Shown in pieces: positions 1 to 5,541 of a stretch of 6,611 nt of DNA. The translations under genes were made by a program, and so were the position numbers. This stretch comes from Candidatus Iainarchaeum sp. (GTDB lineage Archaea; Iainarchaeota; Iainarchaeia; Iainarchaeales; JAAZKV01). The stretch spans positions 1 through 6,611 of the forward strand of contig JABHJM010000039.1 in NCBI GenBank assembly GCA_018691995.1, read 5' to 3'. Numbering within the stretch: position 1 is the stretch's first letter; each line of letters starts with the position of its first letter. The notes beneath the pieces were generated by a model. It saw only the letters and a list, made by a program, of their open reading frames with translations, had not been told where the DNA came from and searched no databases.

Positions 1-926
1 AATGGAGTTATGAAAAAATAAAATTTAAAAGAAATGAAAATATTGCAACTTATACACGCTGCAAAACTTATTTTGAAGAACTAGTATGCCGAATTTATTT
101 TGGACAAATGCCAGCACAAGCAAAAATAAAAAATGTTGAATATGTTGATGATGGTGGAAAAATAAATTCAATAGTAAAAGTTACTAATAGCGGAGAGAGT
201 GAACTTACACTTGGAGAAAATAGTTTAAAGGTTCTTAAAAAAATTGGAGAAGAATGGGTGGATACAAAAAACACTTACCCCATTAAAGAAATAAATTTAC
301 TTACTCCAAATCAAGAACATTCTTTTGTATGGGAAATTGAACTTATGAGCGGAGGAGAGTATAAACTTGATTTTAAATTTGAAGGAACCAATGCAGGGCA
401 CGATACTGATGGTTTTGATTTAGTTGTTGGAAAAAATACCGACTGTAAACGAGATGAAAGTAGAATTGAATTACAAGATTACAATACTACCACAATGCGT
501 GTCATTAATTTTTGTAGAGGGTGTAAATTTGGATATGAATGTTTAGCTAAATGGCTTGAAAAAAATGATGGAAACAATTATGATGTCTATCAAACAAATT
601 CAGTACAATATTTACGAGAAATGTTTGATAATGAAAAATGTGACAGAGAATTAAACGAAGAAATTGGATATTATTCAGTACAAGGAAATTGTATCCCTAG
701 ATATGACATTCTACCAACATCAAGTTTAGAAAAAGGAGTCTGTTGTATAAAAGGAGTAGAAGCAGTCCCTAACCCTTGTGAAGTAGAACCAGAATCTACT
801 AAGTGTGTTGTTGATTGGCTTCCACAAAATCCAGAGTATGTGTGCCCAATTGAAATTGATGTTTCTGCATATTCAAACGGATGTAATGCAAATGAATGGT
901 TTAATACATCTGGAACAATTGAATAA
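1..926 (+). CDS. Cys-rich, probably extracellular protein with Ig-like beta domain (5' partial)
   Basis: The reading frame is open from base 3 with no stop, so the ATG at 108 is internal and the true start lies before the window. 307 residues are visible. Residues about 42-128 alternate hydrophobic and polar positions with turn residues (KVTNSGESELTL, then SFVWEIEL and YKLDFKFEG), which suggests an immunoglobulin-like beta sandwich of the kind common in secreted archaeal proteins. The rest is cysteine-rich: 14 Cys are visible, including CRGC and a CC pair, which points to disulfides outside the cell. N-x-T/S sequons (NTT and NTS) occur in the C-terminal half. No C-terminal membrane anchor is seen; a signal peptide, if any, is outside the window. 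I recognise no family and assign no function. The stop is 31 bases before gatD, and no clear terminator separates them. Confidence 0.8.
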   Translation, partial: WSYEKIKFKRNENIATYTRCKTYFEELVCRIYFGQMPAQAKIKNVEYVDDGGKINSIVKVTNSGESELTLGENSLKVLKKIGEEWVDTKNTYPIKEINLLTPNQEHSFVWEIELMSGGEYKLDFKFEGTNAGHDTDGFDLVVGKNTDCKRDESRIELQDYNTTTMRVINFCRGCKFGYECLAKWLEKNDGNNYDVYQTNSVQYLREMFDNEKCDRELNEEIGYYSVQGNCIPRYDILPTSSLEKGVCCIKGVEAVPNPCEVEPESTKCVVDWLPQNPEYVCPIEIDVSAYSNGCNANEWFNTSGTIE

Positions 927-957
927 AAAAGTATTGTTATTTGTTATATGTGGTATT

Positions 958-2268
958 ATGGAACTAAAAGGATTTTACAAAAAGAATTCTCTAAAAGAAG
1001 GAGATATTATTTCTCTTGAATACAATAAACAAAAGGTAAAAGGAGTAATTATTCCATCAAACACTAATACTTTAATGCTTAAACTTGACACTGGATACAA
1101 TGCTGGTTTTGAAATTAGTAAAGTTGAAAATGTAAAAAAAGAAGGAGAAAGTAAGGGTGTTGGAAAAGCAAAAACCATTTCTATTAAGAAAAACCCATCC
1201 CTTCCAACAATTGCAATTCTTCACACTGGAGGAACAATTGCTTCAAGAGTAAATTATTCAACAGGAGGAGTAATTGCAGGATCTAATGTTGATGATTTAA
1301 TTACTTTATTCCCAGAACTAATGGATATTGCAAATATTGAATCTGTTTTAATTGCAAATATGATGTCAGAAGATATGAGAGCAAAAGATTTTCAAAAAAT
1401 ATCAAATGCAGTTAGTGAACAAATAAAAAAGGGAGTTAAAGGAGTAATACTTGGACATGGAACTGACATGCTTGGATATAGCGCAGCAGTTCTTTCTTTT
1501 GCATTACAAAATTGTCCAATTCCAGTTCTTGTTGTTGGAACACAGCGAAGTACTGATCGTGGAAGTAGCGATGGTGCAATGAACCTTATTTCAGCAGCAA
1601 CTTTTATTTCAAAAACAAATTTTAAAGGAGTTGGCGTTTGTATGCATAATTCCACAAACGATGATGATTGTTCAATTATTAATGCAACAAAAGTTAGAAA
1701 GATGCACACTTCAAGAAGAGATGCTTTCAAAGCAATCAACGACACACCAGTGGCTTTAATAAATTATAAAACAAAAGAAATCAAATGGATAAAAGACCAA
1801 GTAAAAATGGAAAAATCAACTGGAAAATTTAAATTACTTAATAAACTTGAAGAAAAAGTTGGTTTAATCAAAATGCATCCATGGATAAACCAAAAAGAAA
1901 TTGAATTTTATAAAAAAGAAAAATATAAAGGACTTATTATTGAAGCAACTGGTCTTGGACACACTCCAATTCGAGAAAAAGATTCTTTTGTAAAAAAAAT
2001 AAAAGAACTTGTTGATTCGGATTGTGTTGTTGGAATAACTTCACAGTGTTTATATGGTAGAACAAATTCAACTGTTTACACTAACCTTCGCAAAGTTGCA
2101 GAGACTGGAGCAATTTATCTTGAAGATATGTTACCTGAAACTGCCTTGATGAAATTGTCTTGGTTACTTGGAAATTATTCAAAAAAAGAAGCAATAGAAT
2201 TACTCTCAAAAAATCTTCGCGGAGAAATTTCCCCATATACAAGAACTGATGTTTTTAATCCAGAGTAA
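958..2268 (+). CDS. gatD: Glu-tRNA(Gln) amidotransferase subunit D (asparaginase-like)
   Basis: GatD is the ammonia-releasing subunit of the archaeal GatDE complex. It hydrolyses Gln or Asn, and the ammonia is passed to GatE to convert Glu-tRNA(Gln) to Gln-tRNA(Gln) in the cytoplasm. The protein is 436 residues, close to known archaeal GatD (about 435). Residues about 10-60 fit the small N-terminal beta-barrel domain (KEGDIISLEY onward). From about 83 comes the type I asparaginase fold: TGGTIAS with likely nucleophile T93, GHGTDMLGYSAAVLSF with T169/D170, and KMHTSRRDAF with K249, together the Thr-Thr-Asp-Lys catalytic set. The C-terminal domain includes GLIIEATGLGHTP and SQCLYGRTN. The frame is open back to 805, but that would overlap the upstream gene; starting at 958 gives the family length and leaves a 31-base gap. 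No Shine-Dalgarno is evident and the upstream TATA signal is weak. The stop is 2 bases from that of a convergent gene. Confidence 0.97.
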   Translation: MELKGFYKKNSLKEGDIISLEYNKQKVKGVIIPSNTNTLMLKLDTGYNAGFEISKVENVKKEGESKGVGKAKTISIKKNPSLPTIAILHTGGTIASRVNYSTGGVIAGSNVDDLITLFPELMDIANIESVLIANMMSEDMRAKDFQKISNAVSEQIKKGVKGVILGHGTDMLGYSAAVLSFALQNCPIPVLVVGTQRSTDRGSSDGAMNLISAATFISKTNFKGVGVCMHNSTNDDDCSIINATKVRKMHTSRRDAFKAINDTPVALINYKTKEIKWIKDQVKMEKSTGKFKLLNKLEEKVGLIKMHPWINQKEIEFYKKEKYKGLIIEATGLGHTPIREKDSFVKKIKELVDSDCVVGITSQCLYGRTNSTVYTNLRKVAETGAIYLEDMLPETALMKLSWLLGNYSKKEAIELLSKNLRGEISPYTRTDVFNPE

Positions 2269-2270
2269 CC

Positions 2271-2435
2271 TTACTTTTTCTTCCCTGTAACACCAAGAGG
2301 ATCTTTTTTCTTTGATTTTTTAAATGCACTTAGAATGGAATCTCTCTTCAAACCAGCGTCATTAGGATGTCTTTTAAGACTAAAAATACCCGGTGCTAGA
2401 TTCCGTTTAGGCTTTTTTCTAAAAATTCGTACCAT
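2271..2435 (-). CDS. Small, very basic 54-residue protein, function unknown
   Basis: A short frame starts with ATG at 2435 and stops with TAA at 2273-2271. The product has 54 residues, 18 of them Lys or Arg and only three acidic, starting MVRIFRKKPKRNLAPG and ending DPLGVTGKKK. There is no signal peptide, membrane segment or Cys pair. The charge suggests RNA or DNA binding, perhaps ribosome-associated, but I recognise no family. Support for a real gene: it exactly fills the space after gatD (stops 2 bases apart), and a good TATA/BRE element lies about 26 bases before its start, predicting a leaderless mRNA. The opposite strand over this stretch carries no alternative gene. It is divergent from the tyrosine-rich secreted protein, with 102 bases between the starts. 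Confidence 0.75.
   Translation of the reverse strand: MVRIFRKKPKRNLAPGIFSLKRHPNDAGLKRDSILSAFKKSKKKDPLGVTGKKK
2304..2321 (+). terminator. Possible U-rich terminator for gatD inside the opposing gene
   Basis: Runs of T at 2304-2309, 2311-2313 and 2316-2321, with an earlier T5 at 2275-2279, follow the gatD stop on the + strand. Archaeal termination typically uses such U-tracts. They lie within the convergent 54-residue gene, where they are the antisense of its AAA/AAG lysine codons and Phe/Lys-rich segment. Only composition supports this call. Confidence 0.35.
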
Positions 2436-2456
2436 ATAATAATTACTAATTAAGTA

Positions 2457-2471
2457 GTATAAAAACCTTAC
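2457..2471 (-). promoter_or_regulatory. BRE/TATA promoter of the 54-residue basic gene
   Basis: On the minus strand this reads GTAAGGTTTTTATAC: a purine-rich BRE-like part followed by a TATA box (2465-2458). The box centre is about 26 bases before the ATG at 2435, the usual distance from TATA to transcription start in archaea, so transcription should begin at or next to the start codon (leaderless). Confidence 0.6.
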
Positions 2472-2482
2472 AAACGATATTT

Positions 2483-2502
2483 GTTCACTGATTCACGTGA
2501 AC
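2483..2502. promoter_or_regulatory. Inverted repeat, candidate operator between divergent promoters
   Basis: GTTCAC at 2483-2488 is repeated inverted as GTGAAC at 2497-2502. The right half also forms a perfect 10-base palindrome, TTCACGTGAA, at 2492-2501. It abuts the BRE of the tyrosine-rich gene and lies 12 bases upstream of the other promoter's BRE side. This is where an archaeal repressor or activator dimer would act on either or both genes. No matching regulator is encoded nearby. Confidence 0.4.
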
Positions 2503-2524
2503 GAAAGCTTTATATATTTAAATA
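2502..2524 (+). promoter_or_regulatory. Strong BRE/TATA promoter of the tyrosine-rich gene
   Basis: CGAAAG followed by CTTTATATATTTAAATA is a near-textbook archaeal BRE plus TATA box. The core CTTTATATA is at 2508-2516, centred about 25 bases before the ATG at 2538, so the transcript should be leaderless and begin at or beside that codon. It is the strongest promoter-like element seen in the window. Confidence 0.8.
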
Positions 2525-2537
2525 GGGCAATATATGT

Positions 2538-2939
2538 ATGGTTATTATGAAATATAGAATAATCGCAATTTTGTTAGTATTAATTACACTAGCAAGTACA
2601 GTATATGCATACCAAGGATACAGCGGGTATAACGAGTACTATTACACAGATTACTACAAACCAACTGTGTACTATTCAAATCCATACTATGCGCCAAATT
2701 ATGCTTCAACAGTATATGCTGGAAATTATTATAATTCATACTACAACGCATACCCAACAACATACTACAATAGCGCCTATTATCCAGCTTATGGATATGG
2801 TCCAAGAATCATGAATTATGCACCATCCTATTACACATACCCAAGCGCCTACAGATCAATGACTTTCTACAAAGGTGATTCTGGTTGGGGATTCTCAATT
2901 GGAAGCGGAAATGTTTGTGGAATTTACGGTTATTGTTAA
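2538..2939 (+). CDS. Tyrosine-rich small secreted protein
   Basis: The product has 133 residues. Residues 1-24 form a signal peptide: MVIMKYR, a hydrophobic core (IIAILLVLITLA) and a likely signal peptidase I site after STVYA. The mature part is low-complexity, dominated by Tyr, Asn, Ser, Pro, Ala and Gly, with many YY and one YYY. There are 35 Tyr in all, about 33 of 109 mature residues. Only the last 25 or so residues change character (DSGWGFSIGSGN), and the chain ends in Cys133 after Cys127, a possible disulfide or cross-link. Start 2538 fits the TATA spacing; ATG 2547 (MKYR) is an in-frame alternative. Tyr codons are 18 TAC to 17 TAT, against 3 to 9 in gatE, which may reflect high expression. 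A surface-coat, adhesive or fibrous role is plausible but inferred; I recognise no named family. Confidence 0.88.
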   Translation: MVIMKYRIIAILLVLITLASTVYAYQGYSGYNEYYYTDYYKPTVYYSNPYYAPNYASTVYAGNYYNSYYNAYPTTYYNSAYYPAYGYGPRIMNYAPSYYTYPSAYRSMTFYKGDSGWGFSIGSGNVCGIYGYC

Positions 2940-2950
2940 TTCAAAAAATT

Positions 2951-2980
2951 ACTCTCTTTTTAATACTTTTTCCCTTTTTA
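2951..2980 (+). terminator. Pyrimidine-rich terminator after the tyrosine-rich gene
   Basis: Three T5 runs (2957-2961, 2967-2971, 2975-2979) follow the stop at 2939, a typical archaeal U-tract terminator without a hairpin. The same stretch contains CTTTTTAATAC (2956-2965), centred about 30 bases before the gatE ATG, which could double as a weak TATA box for gatE. Confidence 0.55.
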
Positions 2981-2990
2981 GTTAATTAGT

Positions 2991-4847
2991 ATGACTACTC
3001 TTGATTACAAAACTTTAGGGATGAAAGCTGGACTTGAAGTACACCAACAACTTAACACTGGAAAACTATTTATTAGAACTCCAAGTGAGTTAAGTGATGA
3101 AATTGATTTTACAATTAAAAGAAAACTTCGTCCTGTTGCTAGTGAACTTGGAGAATATGACAAGGCTGCACTTGATGCATTTAATCGAGATGAAACTTTT
3201 TATTACCAAGGAAATATAAAAAATATTTCACTTGTAGAAACTGATGAAGAACCACCACAACCACTTGACAAAGATGCATTCAAAACAATTCTTGAAGTTT
3301 CTTTGCTTTGTAATAGTCTTCCAGTAAACCAAGCAGTTGTAATGAGAAAAACTGTGATTGATGGTTCTAACACAAGTGCTTTTCAGCGAACTATGCTTGT
3401 AAGCCTTGGTGGCGAACTCGATATTGGAAATAAAAAAATTGGCGTAGAAACAATTGCTCTTGAAGAAGATGCTGCTCGTCCAATAAAAAAAGAAAATGGA
3501 AAAGTATATTATAATTTAGATCGACTTGGAATCCCACTTATTGAACTTGCAACAGCACCTGATATAAGAACTCCAGAAGAAGCCGTATTAGCCGCTAAAA
3601 AAATTGGAGAAATGATGAGACTTACTTGTAAAACAAAAAGAGGAAAAGGAACTATTCGTCAGGATGTAAATGTTTCGATTGCAAAAGGGGCAAGATGTGA
3701 AATAAAAGGTTGTCAGGAACTTGAATTAATTAAAGTTGTAGTTGAAAAAGAAGTTGAACGACAGATTGATTTGTTAGCATTAAAAGAAAAACTAAATAAG
3801 GAAATTGGAAAAACAAATTTGTTTGAAGATGTAAAAGAAGTAAGTGCTGCATTTGAAAATACTGGTTGTAAATTTATGAAAAACAAGCAAGTTTTTGGAA
3901 TGAAATTAATTAACATGAAAGGATTTTTGGGAGAAAAAGTTGGAGAGAAAAGATTTGGTTCTGAATTAAGTGCTTATGCAAAATCAAAAGGAGTAAGTGG
4001 AATAATTCACCTTGATGAATTGCCAAATTATGGAATAAGTAATATTGAAGTTGATAAAGTAAAAAGAATTCTTGAATGTAGCGAGAATGATAATTTTGTC
4101 ATTAGTGTTACAAATAAAGAAAAAGCACTCGATGCATTTATTGCAATACAAAATAGAATCAAAGCTGCATTTGAAGGTGTTCCAACTGAAACACGAGGAG
4201 CACTTGAAGAAGGTGGAAGTGAATACCAACGTCCACTTGCTGGCGGAGCAAGAATGTATCCTGAAACAGATCTTCTCAATGAAGAAATTACTGAAGCAAC
4301 ATTAAAAGAAATAAAAAAAGGTTTACCAAAGAGTGTTGGTGAAAGAGAAAAAGCATATGTAAAACTTGGACTTAACAAAAATCATATTGAAGAAATGAAA
4401 CTAAACAATTATGCAAGATTTTTTAGTGAAATTGTTAAGAACGGAGCAAACCCAGTTGTTGCAGCAACATTATTATTACAAACTTTAACTGAACTCAAAA
4501 GAGAAAATGTTTCTGTAAATAAAATTGAAATGAATGATATTGAAGAATTATTATTATTTGAAAAGAAAAAAAAGATAAATAAAAATAATTTGAAAAATGC
4601 TTTGATTGATTTGAGCAAAGGAAAAACTATTGATGAAATTTTAGATTCTCAAGTTAGTGTTGATGAAGGTGCAATTCAAAAAGAAGTTGAAAGGATTGTA
4701 AAAGCTAATGGAAAACTTGTGAAAGAAAAAGGAATGGCTTCGATTGGACCACTTATGGGTGATTTGATGAAAGTTGAATCATTACGCGGAGCTGATGGAA
4801 AAATTTTAAGTGAGCTTTTACGAAAAGAAATTGGAAAAATTAAATAA
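2991..4847 (+). CDS. gatE: Glu-tRNA(Gln) amidotransferase subunit E
   Basis: GatE is the tRNA-binding, kinase/amidotransferase subunit of archaeal GatDE. It phosphorylates the Glu on Glu-tRNA(Gln) using ATP, then amidates it with ammonia from GatD. At 618 residues it is full length (family about 620). Visible in order: the GatB/GatE catalytic cradle (residues about 12-270) with GLEVHQQLNTGKLF, RPVASELGEYD, DEEPPQPL, VIDGSNTSAFQRT, LEEDAARPI, LDRLGIPLIE and GKGTIRQDVNVSI; the AspRS-like GAD insertion that separates GatE from GatB (about 280-400; GVSGIIHLDELPNYGI); then a helical region and a C-terminal YqeY-like tRNA-binding tail (about 475-616; ASIGPLMGDLM). The cysteines that often follow KLF in this family are replaced (KLFIRTP), so the N-terminal zinc site is probably absent. 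The ATG at 2991 is the only sensible start. No Shine-Dalgarno is seen, so it may be leaderless. It lies 722 bases downstream of gatD. Confidence 0.98.
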   Translation: MTTLDYKTLGMKAGLEVHQQLNTGKLFIRTPSELSDEIDFTIKRKLRPVASELGEYDKAALDAFNRDETFYYQGNIKNISLVETDEEPPQPLDKDAFKTILEVSLLCNSLPVNQAVVMRKTVIDGSNTSAFQRTMLVSLGGELDIGNKKIGVETIALEEDAARPIKKENGKVYYNLDRLGIPLIELATAPDIRTPEEAVLAAKKIGEMMRLTCKTKRGKGTIRQDVNVSIAKGARCEIKGCQELELIKVVVEKEVERQIDLLALKEKLNKEIGKTNLFEDVKEVSAAFENTGCKFMKNKQVFGMKLINMKGFLGEKVGEKRFGSELSAYAKSKGVSGIIHLDELPNYGISNIEVDKVKRILECSENDNFVISVTNKEKALDAFIAIQNRIKAAFEGVPTETRGALEEGGSEYQRPLAGGARMYPETDLLNEEITEATLKEIKKGLPKSVGEREKAYVKLGLNKNHIEEMKLNNYARFFSEIVKNGANPVVAATLLLQTLTELKRENVSVNKIEMNDIEELLLFEKKKKINKNNLKNALIDLSKGKTIDEILDSQVSVDEGAIQKEVERIVKANGKLVKEKGMASIGPLMGDLMKVESLRGADGKILSELLRKEIGKIK

Positions 4848-4853
4848 AAAAAA
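4834..4853 (-). terminator. Possible U-rich terminator of the minus-strand NUDIX cluster
   Basis: Read on the minus strand, the bases just after the stop at 4854 are T8 followed by ATTTAATTTTTCC. This U-tract lies over the last codons and stop of gatE. In the other direction, T runs at 4875-4880 and 4896-4901 inside the minus-strand gene could end gatE transcription. Composition is the only evidence. Confidence 0.4.
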
Positions 4854-5030
4854 TTAAATCATTCCTTTAGCGCCTTTTTTCATTCTACGAAAACATTTTT
4901 TGTGAAAATATTGACCGCCCCATTTTTTATCAGTTGGAGCTTTACTACAAAGTGAACAAGGTTCATTGTATTTACCTTGTGCAACATCTTCATTTTCTTC
5001 TTTCTCTTCTTTTTTTCCAAATAAACTCAT
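4854..5030 (-). CDS. 58-residue CxxC/HxxC putative zinc-binding protein
   Basis: ATG at 5030, TAA at 4856-4854. The N-terminal third is charged and mostly acidic (GKKEEKEENED). It is followed by a compact candidate zinc site: C25-x2-C28, then H43-x2-C46 (PCSLC and YFHKKC), and a basic tail (FRRMKKGAKG). The ligand order and spacing of 14 residues between pairs suit a small treble-clef or zinc-ribbon-like knuckle. Such proteins often bind nucleic acid or a partner protein; the function is unknown. GAGGT at 5041-5037 forms a Shine-Dalgarno 6 bases before the ATG and overlaps the end of the NUDIX gene, whose stop is 11 bases away, so the two are probably cotranscribed and coupled. Its stop is 6 bases from the gatE stop. 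The conserved-looking CxxC/HxxC set and ribosome site make chance unlikely. Confidence 0.82.
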   Translation of the reverse strand: MSLFGKKEEKEENEDVAQGKYNEPCSLCSKAPTDKKWGGQYFHKKCFRRMKKGAKGMI

Positions 5031-5036
5031 TTCAAA

Positions 5037-5041
5037 ACCTC
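5037..5041 (-). promoter_or_regulatory. Shine-Dalgarno site of the CxxC/HxxC gene
   Basis: On the minus strand GAGGT is followed by TTTGAA and then ATG. The match to the 3' end of 16S rRNA and the 6-base spacer fix the start at 5030. It sits immediately after the NUDIX stop codon. Confidence 0.65.
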
Positions 5042-5497
5042 TTACTCACTTAAACCTAAGAACTCAATTGCTTTTTTTAATGTATCTTTTTGATTTGTAT
5101 GGGTTATTGTGTCTAGTGCTTCTTTTGGATGATACCATTTGAAATCATCATGTTCAAGAACAACTTCACCATCAATCACATGTGGATTATTTAATTTTAC
5201 TCTTGAATTACTTGAAACGTGTATCAAATAATTTTTTATAAGAGAATCAATGTGGGTTTTATTATCAAAAAATTTTAATTCATCAACCATACCTGTAACT
5301 TTATATTTTTTAAGACCAGTTTCTTCAAATAGTTCTCTCTCAATCGCTTTGTAAATATCTTCATCTTCTTCAATTACTCCTTTTGGAAATTCCCATCCAG
5401 ACCAATTTAATTTCCTATGTAATAATAAGAATCTTTCACCGTCAAAAACAACCATCCCAACAATGTTTCTTTGCACTCCATTTATTTCTTCATCCAT
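5042..5497 (-). CDS. NUDIX hydrolase, diadenosine-tetraphosphate hydrolase-like
   Basis: A 151-residue cytoplasmic protein with a perfect Nudix box (Gx5Ex7REUxEExGU) at residues 40-62: G40, E46, then RELFEETGL. This is the Mg-binding catalytic helix that hydrolyses a nucleoside diphosphate linked to another group. The preceding WSGWEFPKG and the downstream WYHPKEAL with helical tail (LKKAIEFLGL) resemble the Ap4A hydrolase branch, which splits dinucleoside polyphosphates to NTP plus NMP. Substrate assignment is by resemblance only; mRNA-cap-like, NADH or nucleotide clean-up substrates are possible. The length is normal for the family. It lies 44 bases after the dapA stop and 11 bases before the CxxC/HxxC gene. 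It has its own TATA-like element but no Shine-Dalgarno, so it may be both a leaderless start and part of read-through from dapBA. Confidence 0.93.
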   Translation of the reverse strand: MDEEINGVQRNIVGMVVFDGERFLLLHRKLNWSGWEFPKGVIEEDEDIYKAIERELFEETGLKKYKVTGMVDELKFFDNKTHIDSLIKNYLIHVSSNSRVKLNNPHVIDGEVVLEHDDFKWYHPKEALDTITHTNQKDTLKKAIEFLGLSE

Positions 5498-5520
5498 AAT
5501 AGAATAAAGGGTAGGGAGAA

Positions 5521-5538
5521 GAATAAAAAACCTTTTAA
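5521..5538 (-). promoter_or_regulatory. Candidate BRE/TATA promoter of the NUDIX gene
   Basis: The minus strand reads TTAAAAGGTTTTTTATTC. The TATA-like part (5530-5522) is centred about 28-29 bases before the NUDIX ATG and is preceded by a purine-rich BRE-like AAAAGG, as in the promoter of the 54-residue gene. A second TATA-like string, CTTATATAATT (5551-5541), overlaps the dapA stop and would give a leader of about 20 bases. Confidence 0.45.
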
Positions 5539-5541
5539 TAA

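Noticed and set aside
108..110. ATG at 108 as the start of the Cys-rich gene
   Set aside because: The same frame is open back to the window edge with protein-like composition, including two more Cys, so the gene begins outside.
805..957. Extension of gatD upstream to the ATG at 805
   Set aside because: It would overlap the Cys-rich gene by over 120 bases and add 51 residues not expected in GatD; the start at 958 gives the family length.
1036..1452. Recurrent GGAGTAAT strings in gatD (about 1041, 1267, 1441)
   Set aside because: They encode Gly-Val-Ile beta-strand segments in frame and are irregularly spaced, so they need no other explanation.
1392..1745. Open frame on the minus strand across gatD
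   Set aside because: It lies wholly within a clear gatD catalytic region, has no promoter or ribosome site, and is explained as a shadow frame of an AT-rich gene.
2605..2814. Second open frames (both strands) inside the tyrosine-rich gene
   Set aside because: They arise from the repeated TAC/TAT codons; the frame with signal peptide and promoter is the real one.
2620..2860. Tandem DNA repeat in the tyrosine-rich gene
   Set aside because: The repeated look comes from YY-rich low complexity; I find no fixed-length repeat unit at DNA or protein level.
4028..4378. Open frame on the minus strand across gatE
   Set aside because: It lies within the well-conserved GatE region, with no own signals and a composition typical of an antisense reading.
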